64,000 nucleotides of DNA. Origin: Pontibacillus chungwhensis. Its GTDB lineage: Bacteria; Bacillota; Bacilli; Bacillales; BH030062. Within the stretch, counting starts at the first letter, position 1; every line of letters begins with the position of its first letter. The stretch spans positions 496,001 to 560,000 of the forward strand of contig NZ_CP126446.1 in assembly GCF_030166655.1 (NCBI RefSeq). The letters run 5' to 3'. A program made the translations under genes and the position numbers. Shown here piece after piece: positions 57,858 through 64,000 of this stretch. The notes under the pieces are model-generated. The model searched no databases. It saw nothing but the letters and a program-made list of their open reading frames with translations, and was not told the DNA's origin.

Positions 57858-59384
57858 ATGAAAGAACTACTTCAATTTTTACAGGAGTCGTCTACCCATA
57901 AGACGGTTCCAGTTACCTATCAGTGCTATAGTGATACGGTAACCCCCATTCAAATGTATGAACGCTTGCGCGAAGAAGCGGTTTATTTATTAGAAAGCGG
58001 AGACCATACCTCCTCTTGGTCTCGATATTCCTTTATTGGTTTACACCCATTTATTACGATGACAGAACACAATGGCCTTATTTCGTTTTATGACGAAGAC
58101 AGGCAAGAAACAACAGAAGCGAGCTCTCTTCGGGATGGATTTGATCAAATCTTCGATCGTCTACAGGTGAAGTTGCCTGACGTACCATTGCCATTTCACG
58201 GCGGAGGGGTCGGATTTGTATCTTATGATGCCATTTCAGACATGGAGAAGATCAAAGAGCCTCGCTTTGATGATTTGAATATGCCTCACTATCACTTTCT
58301 GTTTTGCCGAACGTTATTGGCTTATGATCATCAGTCAAATGAATTAACGCTCGTTCGGTTCGTTCGAAATGACGGAGAGGATGATGAAAATACGCTTCGT
58401 CACAAATACGATCAAGCTGTATCAGAAGTAAACCAGTTGTTGTCGAAGTTATCCTCAACCCATGAGGCTCAACCATTTTTAGCTTTTCATAAAGGAAAGA
58501 ATGCCAGTAGTCTCGAGGGTGTCGAGACGAACTATGAAAAGGAACAGTTCAAAGAAGATGTAGAGAAGATAAAGGAATACATTCGCGCAGGAGACATATT
58601 TCAATCCGTACTATCCCAACGATTTTCAAAGAAAGTTACCGTTGATGGGCTTCAGCTTTACCGTGTATTACGTCACGTGAACCCGTCACCTTACATGTTT
58701 TATATCAATTATCACGATTATGAACTTATTGGAAGCTCCCCTGAGCGTTTAATCCAAGTAGCTGATGATGAAATTGAGATTCATCCGATTGCAGGAACCA
58801 GAAAGCGTGGTGAAAGTGAGGAAGAAGATGATCAATTAGCACAAGAGCTCTTACAAGATGAGAAGGAAAAAGCGGAACACTATATGTTAGTGGACTTAGC
58901 CAGGAATGATGTCGGTCGAGTGGCTTCATTTGGCACTGTAGAAACGCCGGTCCTTGCTGAAATCATGAAGTTTTCAAGAGTGATGCATATGATCAGCAAA
59001 GTGACAGGCCATTTAAACCCTGGAACCCACCCGATTGAAGCCTTTCAATCTGCCTTTCCGGCAGGGACGCTTTCAGGAGCCCCGAAGATTAGAGCAATGG
59101 AAATTCTGCAAGAAACAGAACCTACAGCCCGTAATGTTTATGGCGGTGGCGTCGTTTACTTTGGTTTTGATGGAAACCTTGACTCATGTATTGCAATCAG
59201 AACAATTCTACTGAAAGATCAAGTCGCTCACGTTCAGGCAGGAGCAGGTGTAGTTGCTGATTCTGACCCTGAGAAGGAGTGGCAGGAAACGGTGAACAAA
59301 GCAAGTGCTTTGTTACAAACGATCGATCAGGCCGAAGAACTGTTTGGAACGACTTCACATGAGGAGGAGAAAAATTATGCTTAA
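57858..59384 (+). CDS. trpE: Anthranilate synthase component I
   Basis: 508 residues. Chorismate-binding signatures: HPIAGTRKRG, EKAEHYMLVDLARNDVGRV and FPAGTLSGAPKIRAMEIL. The tryptophan feedback site is likely kept (YLLESGDHTSSWSRYSFIGL near residue 36). Makes anthranilate from chorismate with TrpG. ATG 57858 follows GGAGAGGTGAG, which can be hidden in a hairpin. Overlaps trpD by 8 bases. Confidence 0.97.
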   Translation: MKELLQFLQESSTHKTVPVTYQCYSDTVTPIQMYERLREEAVYLLESGDHTSSWSRYSFIGLHPFITMTEHNGLISFYDEDRQETTEASSLRDGFDQIFDRLQVKLPDVPLPFHGGGVGFVSYDAISDMEKIKEPRFDDLNMPHYHFLFCRTLLAYDHQSNELTLVRFVRNDGEDDENTLRHKYDQAVSEVNQLLSKLSSTHEAQPFLAFHKGKNASSLEGVETNYEKEQFKEDVEKIKEYIRAGDIFQSVLSQRFSKKVTVDGLQLYRVLRHVNPSPYMFYINYHDYELIGSSPERLIQVADDEIEIHPIAGTRKRGESEEEDDQLAQELLQDEKEKAEHYMLVDLARNDVGRVASFGTVETPVLAEIMKFSRVMHMISKVTGHLNPGTHPIEAFQSAFPAGTLSGAPKIRAMEILQETEPTARNVYGGGVVYFGFDGNLDSCIAIRTILLKDQVAHVQAGAGVVADSDPEKEWQETVNKASALLQTIDQAEELFGTTSHEEEKNYA

Positions 59385-60402
59385 AACCACGTTAAATCGT
59401 TTGCTAAACGAGGAAACCTTAACAGAGCAGGAAGCTTTCGAAGTGATGGACTTAATTATGCAAGGTGAAGTTGGGACGGAACAGCTATCTAGCTTCCTAT
59501 CGATCTTACGCTTCCGCGGGGAGACCGTTGATGAGCTTGTAGGGTTTACAAAAGGGATGCGAAAACACATGCGTACCATTCAGCATACAGAAGAGATTGT
59601 GGTTGATACGTGCGGAACAGGTGGGGATGGCTTATCTACCTTTAATATATCGACAGCGGTCGCTATTGTATTAGCCTCCTTGGATGTGAAGGTGGCTAAG
59701 CATGGGAATCGAAAAGTGTCCTCTGCGAGCGGAAGTGCTGATGTCTTAGAATACTTGGGAGTGCCGGTTAATACCACGGCTGAACAAGCAGCACACATGC
59801 TTTCTCACACAGGCATGACCTTCTTATTTGCTCCTAATTATCATCAAGCGATGAAGCATGCCGTAACTGCAAGACGAGAACTGGGTTTTCGAACGGCATT
59901 TAATGTTCTGGGCCCTTTATCGAATCCTGCAAATGCGAGACATCAAGTCATCGGAATTTATGATACCGCACTAGGTGAGAAATTGGCTCGTGCGCTCCAT
60001 GAACTAGGTTCACAGCATGTGCTCCTTGTAACAGGAAAAGACGGCTTAGACGAACTGTCTATTTCTGAACAAACAGACGTGGTTGAACTGAAAGACGGGA
60101 AAGTTACGAGAACAACAGTGGAACCCGAACAATTTGGTTTAAAGCGGGGGCAACTAAAAGATATTCAAGTTCAAAATTCACTGCAAAGCGCTAAGCTTAT
60201 TCAGGCAGTATTTGAAGGAACAGCGAATGACAGTGCAAGAGATATCGTTATCCTCAATGCCGGAGCCGGATTATTTGTGGGAGGTAAAGCTTCTTCAATT
60301 GAAGAGGGCGTAGAGCAAGTGAAGACAGCGTTAGAAGATGGAACGGTACACCATTATTATCAATCGTTACGACATACGTTGGAGGGAGCTCATTATGCTT
60401 GA
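59377..60402 (+). CDS. trpD: Anthranilate phosphoribosyltransferase
   Basis: 341 residues. [17 protein letters not shown] (PRPP site, about residues 77-93) and [18 protein letters not shown] (about 107-124) are intact. Transfers phosphoribose to anthranilate. ATG 59377 has GAGGAGGAG just upstream within the end of trpE; overlap of 8 bases suggests coupling. Longer frame to 59305 is not used. Confidence 0.97.
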   Translation: MLKTTLNRLLNEETLTEQEAFEVMDLIMQGEVGTEQLSSFLSILRFRGETVDELVGFTKGMRKHMRTIQHTEEIVVDTCGTGGDGLSTFNISTAVAIVLASLDVKVAKHGNRKVSSASGSADVLEYLGVPVNTTAEQAAHMLSHTGMTFLFAPNYHQAMKHAVTARRELGFRTAFNVLGPLSNPANARHQVIGIYDTALGEKLARALHELGSQHVLLVTGKDGLDELSISEQTDVVELKDGKVTRTTVEPEQFGLKRGQLKDIQVQNSLQSAKLIQAVFEGTANDSARDIVILNAGAGLFVGGKASSIEEGVEQVKTALEDGTVHHYYQSLRHTLEGAHYA

Positions 60403-61156
60403 TCGAATCATTGAAACGAAAAAGGAAGAAGTGAAACATCTTACACTACCAGAAGCAGAATCAGTGGAAAAGCGTTCCTTCTATGAAGCTTTGAACTCTG
60501 GGGGAGATGCCATTTCCCTAATTGCAGAAGTGAAAAAGGCGTCCCCTTCTAAAGGCGTAATTCGTGAAGATTTCAGGCCTCTTGAAATAGCAGGGGTCTA
60601 TAATGAAGCAGGTGCAAGCGCAATCTCTGTGCTTACCGATCAAACGTATTTTCAAGGGAAACGTGAAGATTTAACAGCTGTTAAGAAACATGTTTCTATC
60701 CCGGTATTACGAAAAGACTTTATTATCGATGAGTTGCAGATTGAAGAGAGTGCAAGGATTGGTGCTGATGCGATCTTGCTTATTGGAGAAGTACTTGAAC
60801 CGACTAAGCTTTACGCTCTTTATCAAAAAGCCACAGAGTTAGGGTTGGATGCCCTTGTGGAAGTTCATGCAGCAGAAACGCTTGAGCGTATTCTTGATGT
60901 GTTTCAACCTAAGATTATTGGAATCAATAATAGAGATTTAACAACTTTTAAGACCACGTTAGATCAAACAGAAAAGATTGCTAGCTTAATTCCTGCGGGT
61001 AGTCTTGTTGTCAGCGAAAGTGGCTTGTTTACCTTTGAAGACGTAAAACGGGTCAAGGAGGCTGGAGCCAAAGCGATCCTTGTAGGAGAGGCTCTTATGC
61101 GTGAGAACAATGCGACAAAACAAATCCACAATATGTTAGGACGTGTTACTTCATGA
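60395..61156 (+). CDS. trpC: Indole-3-glycerol-phosphate synthase
   Basis: 253 residues, single-domain TIM barrel. [15 protein letters not shown] (catalytic Lys), [13 protein letters not shown] and [10 protein letters not shown] (Asn of the active site) are typical. GGAGGGAGC precedes ATG 60395, which overlaps trpD by 8 bases. Confidence 0.97.
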   Translation: MLDRIIETKKEEVKHLTLPEAESVEKRSFYEALNSGGDAISLIAEVKKASPSKGVIREDFRPLEIAGVYNEAGASAISVLTDQTYFQGKREDLTAVKKHVSIPVLRKDFIIDELQIEESARIGADAILLIGEVLEPTKLYALYQKATELGLDALVEVHAAETLERILDVFQPKIIGINNRDLTTFKTTLDQTEKIASLIPAGSLVVSESGLFTFEDVKRVKEAGAKAILVGEALMRENNATKQIHNMLGRVTS

Positions 61157-61812
61157 GTAAAACTGCGCTTAAATTTTGCGGAAACCGAAGCTTTGAAGAT
61201 CTCAAATATTCAATAGAGTCAGGCGTTCCTTATGTTGGGGTTATATTTGCTGAAAGTAAACGACAAGTCCTTCCGGAGCAGGTGTCAAGCTGGTTAGAAC
61301 GCGCTCCATTAGGAGAGGGACAACAGATTGTAGGGGTGTTTGTTAACCCTTCTGTGGCTGAGATTGAAGAAGCACTTCATCTTACCCATCTAGATATTAT
61401 TCAGTTACATGGGACAGAAACGTTATCAGAAGTGTTAGCTATTAAAGAGCGATTTAAGAAGCCTGTTTGGAAGGCGATTCACCACTCTGAAGACGCCCTT
61501 GAACGAATGGGATTGTTTCAAGGGGTAGTGGATGGGTATGTCGTCGATTCCAAAGTAAAGGGACACTGGGGCGGTTCAGGTGTTCGTTTTGATTGGGGTC
61601 AGGCACCATTCTATATTGAAGAAGGAAAAAGGCAAGGCGTTCCGTGCTTTATTGCTGGTGGCGTTACCGATGAGAATGTGAGTGAACTATTGAAGCTGAA
61701 ACCTAAGGGGATTGACGTATCCTCTGGGATTGAAACAGACGAAGCAAAAGACGTTGATAAAATGAACAATTTCGTGAGGGGGACACAACATGTCAGTCGT
61801 ATATCCGGATAA
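61153..61812 (+). CDS. trpF: Phosphoribosylanthranilate isomerase
   Basis: 219 residues. Catalytic Cys in [12 protein letters not shown] (residue 8) and the Asp/phosphate loop [17 protein letters not shown]. The usual CGxx motif reads CGNR, a small variation. Separate from trpC, as in B. subtilis. ATG overlaps the trpC stop (ATGA); overlaps trpB by 23 bases. Confidence 0.95.
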   Translation: MSKTALKFCGNRSFEDLKYSIESGVPYVGVIFAESKRQVLPEQVSSWLERAPLGEGQQIVGVFVNPSVAEIEEALHLTHLDIIQLHGTETLSEVLAIKERFKKPVWKAIHHSEDALERMGLFQGVVDGYVVDSKVKGHWGGSGVRFDWGQAPFYIEEGKRQGVPCFIAGGVTDENVSELLKLKPKGIDVSSGIETDEAKDVDKMNNFVRGTQHVSRISG

Positions 61813-63001
61813 CCGAGGACGTTATGGTGAATATGGAGGCCAATTTGTTCCTGAAACCTTGATGGCCCCGTTAAAAGAGATCGAAGACGCACTTGATGAA
61901 GCCATGAAAGATGAGAGTTTCCAAGAAGAATATCGTCATGAATTAGAGCACTATAGCGGAAGACCTACAGCGCTAACATACGCGAATCAGCTTACGAAGA
62001 AGCTGGGCGGCGCTCATATTTATTTAAAACGAGAAGATTTAAACCATACAGGGGCTCATAAGCTGAATAACGCGATCGGTCAGGCTCTTCTTGCTAAGCG
62101 AATGGGAAAGAAAAAAATCATTGCTGAAACAGGTGCTGGTCAGCACGGTGTTGCCTCAGCAACTGTAGCAGCAAAGCTCGGATTAGAATGTAAAGTATTC
62201 ATGGGAGAAAAGGATATTGAACGTCAGCAGCTAAACGTATTTCGTATGCAATTGTTAGGGGCTGAAGTGATCTCGGTTTCTTCTGGTGATAAGACGCTGA
62301 AAGATGCTACAAATGAAGCGATCCGTTACTGGGTTGCCCATTGTGATGATCATTACTACTTAATTGGATCTGTGGTAGGGCCACACCCGTACCCGAAAAT
62401 GGTTCGTGATTTTCAACGAGTCATTGGGGATGAGACGAAGCGCCAGTTCAAAGAGAAAGAAGGCAAACTTCCTGACCGTATTTACGCATGTGTAGGTGGC
62501 GGAAGCAATGCAATTGGAATGTTCTACCCATTCTTACAAGATCATGTTGAGCTTGTTGGAGTTGAGGCAGCTGGTAAGGGGATCGATACACCAGATCACG
62601 CAGCAACGCTTCTTAATGGAACGCAAGGTATTATTCATGGGTCTATGACGTATTTGATTCAAGATGACCACGGACAGATTGTGGAGCCTTATTCCATTTC
62701 AGCCGGATTAGATTATCCTGGTATAGGACCTGAGCACGCATACCTGCATAGCTCTGGGCGCGTTCGTTATGAGTCTATTACAGATAGTGAGGCACTAGAA
62801 GCTGTTAAGACTCTTTCTCAAACGGAAGGGATTATCCCGGCCATTGAAAGTGCTCATGCCATTGCTCAAGCAGTGAAAGAGGCACAACAAATGGATCAGA
62901 GTGAAACGATTGTGATTAATGTGTCCGGTCGAGGAGATAAAGATATGAATACCATTATGGAACAATTTCAGGAGGGGGAGCACAATGAAACAAATGGTTG
63001 A
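61790..63001 (+). CDS. trpB: Tryptophan synthase beta chain
   Basis: 403 residues. PLP-binding Lys in [15 protein letters not shown] (about residue 93), [12 protein letters not shown], and the phosphate loop [10 protein letters not shown]. Joins indole and serine in complex with TrpA. GAGGGGGAC precedes ATG 61790 within trpF. Confidence 0.97.
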   Translation: MSVVYPDNRGRYGEYGGQFVPETLMAPLKEIEDALDEAMKDESFQEEYRHELEHYSGRPTALTYANQLTKKLGGAHIYLKREDLNHTGAHKLNNAIGQALLAKRMGKKKIIAETGAGQHGVASATVAAKLGLECKVFMGEKDIERQQLNVFRMQLLGAEVISVSSGDKTLKDATNEAIRYWVAHCDDHYYLIGSVVGPHPYPKMVRDFQRVIGDETKRQFKEKEGKLPDRIYACVGGGSNAIGMFYPFLQDHVELVGVEAAGKGIDTPDHAATLLNGTQGIIHGSMTYLIQDDHGQIVEPYSISAGLDYPGIGPEHAYLHSSGRVRYESITDSEALEAVKTLSQTEGIIPAIESAHAIAQAVKEAQQMDQSETIVINVSGRGDKDMNTIMEQFQEGEHNETNG

Positions 63002-63803
63002 TCAAACACGTTTTCAAAAACGATTGAAGCGCGAAAAGGATTTATTCATTCCGTTTATCATGAGCGGTGACCCGACTCCTGAAGCAACTGTTGAGATTGC
63101 CTTAACGATGCAGCAAAGCGGGGCTGATGTATTGGAGTTAGGTGTTCCCTATTCAGATCCTTTAGCAGATGGACCTACCATTCAAGAAGCAGCAGGTCGT
63201 GCGTTAGCGCAAGGTATGAATCTGACAGAAGCTATGAAACTCGTTCCTAAAATGAGGGAGCGAGGGGTGACAATTCCGATCGTTTTATTCACGTATTATA
63301 ACCCTGTGCTGCGCTATGGACTCGAGGCATTCGCTGAAGCCATGAAAGAGAATGATGTAGATGGTTTACTGATCCCGGATATTCCATTGGAAGAAAGTGA
63401 AGAGATCCGTGGTTTTACAGAGCAATACGGGGTTGAGCTCATTTCACTTGTAGCGCCTAACTCTGAAGAACGCATCAAACGTATTGCAGAGCAGGCAAAG
63501 GGCTTCTTATACTGTGTTTCTTCTCTTGGTGTAACAGGAGAGCGTAAGGATATGAATCCTGATATTGCTTCGTTTCTAGAGAAAGTAAAGCAGTATAGCC
63601 AGGTCCCTGTAGCAGTAGGCTTCGGGATATCAAGTTATGAACAAGTTAAGCTTGTGCAGGGGTATAGTGACGGTGTTATTATTGGCAGTAAAATTATAAA
63701 GTTAATTGATTCACATCATGAAGAGTTAACAAATGAAGGTACAAGAGCCGAGGCGTTGCAAGCCTTACAAAAGGACGTAGAGAAGTTAGTTAAAGGGGAA
63801 TAA
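62985..63803 (+). CDS. trpA: Tryptophan synthase alpha chain
   Basis: 272 residues. Catalytic Glu in [19 protein letters not shown] (with the Asp of SDPLADGP), then [13 protein letters not shown] and SSLGVTGER. Releases indole from indole-glycerol phosphate and passes it to TrpB. CAGGAGGGGGAG precedes ATG 62985, 17 bases inside trpB. Followed by a second TRAP-type array and trpG. Confidence 0.97.
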   Translation: MKQMVDQTRFQKRLKREKDLFIPFIMSGDPTPEATVEIALTMQQSGADVLELGVPYSDPLADGPTIQEAAGRALAQGMNLTEAMKLVPKMRERGVTIPIVLFTYYNPVLRYGLEAFAEAMKENDVDGLLIPDIPLEESEEIRGFTEQYGVELISLVAPNSEERIKRIAEQAKGFLYCVSSLGVTGERKDMNPDIASFLEKVKQYSQVPVAVGFGISSYEQVKLVQGYSDGVIIGSKIIKLIDSHHEELTNEGTRAEALQALQKDVEKLVKGE

Positions 63804-63811
63804 TGATTCCC

Positions 63812-63841
63812 GAGAGCTGAGATTAGTAGAGAAGAGGAGAG
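63812..63841 (+). promoter_or_regulatory. TRAP-type (G/U)AG array over the trpG ribosome binding site
   Basis: GAG 63814, GAG 63819, TAG 63824, GAG 63829, GAG 63834 and GAG 63839 fall at an exact 5-nt period, with extra triplets at 63812, 63827 and 63837. The last ones form the ribosome binding site (GAAGAGGAGAG) of the gene at 63847. In B. subtilis TRAP blocks trpG translation by binding triplets over its ribosome binding site; the same is inferred here. Confidence 0.85.
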
Positions 63842-63846
63842 TCTAT

Positions 63847-64000
63847 ATGATCCTAATGATTGATAACTATGATTCTTTCACATACAATTTAGTTCAATAT
63901 GTAGGAGAGATTTATGGAGATATTACCGTAAGAAGGAACGACGAAGTGACGATTGATGAAATTCGTGAGATGGATCCTGATGCTATTCTTTTATCACCAG
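63847..64000 (+). CDS. trpG: Anthranilate/aminodeoxychorismate synthase glutamine amidotransferase, N-terminal part
   Basis: The first 51 codons are inside the window. The translation begins MILMIDNYDSFTYNLVQYVG and reaches DAILLSP, the class I glutamine amidotransferase start; the catalytic Cys lies past the edge. TrpG supplies ammonia to TrpE and, in many bacilli, also to PabB. In B. subtilis it sits in the folate operon (pabA); here it follows trpA by 43 nt, with a TRAP-type site between them. Confidence 0.93.
   Translation, partial: MILMIDNYDSFTYNLVQYVGEIYGDITVRRNDEVTIDEIREMDPDAILLSP

Noticed and set aside
1-64000. CRISPR array, rRNA or tRNA genes, complete insertion sequence, prophage
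   Set aside because: I looked for evenly spaced repeats, rRNA stretches, cloverleaf-like segments, transposase and phage structural genes and saw none; short tRNA-like folds cannot be fully excluded by eye.

Overview
The window looks like chromosomal DNA from a low-to-mid GC, endospore-forming member of the Bacillaceae. Strong AGGAGG ribosome binding sites, sigma-A promoters and many Bacillus subtilis gene families support this (YfkJ/YfkI/YfkH, YfkD, YfkC, PdaA, YfjP-like glycosylase, GlgA/GlgP, QueC/D/E, PbuG, TRAP-type trp leader). A BCCT osmolyte transporter and several cation antiporters suggest a salt-tolerant genus of the Halobacillus/Pontibacillus kind; that placement is inference. No rRNA, tRNA, CRISPR array, complete insertion sequence or prophage is visible.

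Layout. 0-5.6 kb: a cut-off HAD phosphatase, an exported CAP-domain protein, a FusB-like EF-G-binding protein, a DUF4385 protein, an NRAMP-related transporter and a SRAP repair protein. 5.7-8.8 kb: a four-gene ECF sigma / anti-sigma / membrane-protein operon whose sigma gene probably starts at AUU. 9-25.9 kb: a region that resembles the B. subtilis yfk-yfj neighbourhood (yfkJ-I-H, MFS, yfkD, yfkC, pdaA, yfjP), interrupted by an iron-efflux ATPase with Per and Fur-like boxes and by a solitary arbitrium-type receptor/peptide pair (20.07-21.28 kb). 26-29.9 kb: glgA-glgP, with GlgA lacking key residues. 30-41 kb: an exported transglycosylase, YitT and two tandem YczE-like membrane proteins, a GntR regulator, an acyl-CoA synthetase, and an FAD monooxygenase/methyltransferase pair. 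41.2-47.4 kb: cupin, RsbR-type stressosome protein, preQ1 riboswitch with queCDE, and a BCCT transporter. 47.8-57.4 kb: aminopeptidase, UvrD-type helicase, AraC regulator, pbuG under a guanine riboswitch, a third exported protein with a Big_5-like module, and a K+/H+-type antiporter. 57.6-64 kb: the trp operon trpEDCFBA-trpG, with two TRAP-type (G/U)AG repeat arrays.

Most notable points: (1) an AimR-like receptor overlapping a secreted pro-peptide gene, with no phage genes around it; (2) an unusually long TRAP array of 26 (G/U)AG triplets before trpE, and a second array with exact 5-nt spacing over the trpG ribosome binding site; (3) three copies of a large hairpin repeat whose closing stems differ in sequence but stay perfectly paired; (4) an apparent AUU start for an ECF sigma factor; (5) a glycogen synthase homologue that has lost nucleotide-sugar motifs beside an intact phosphorylase.
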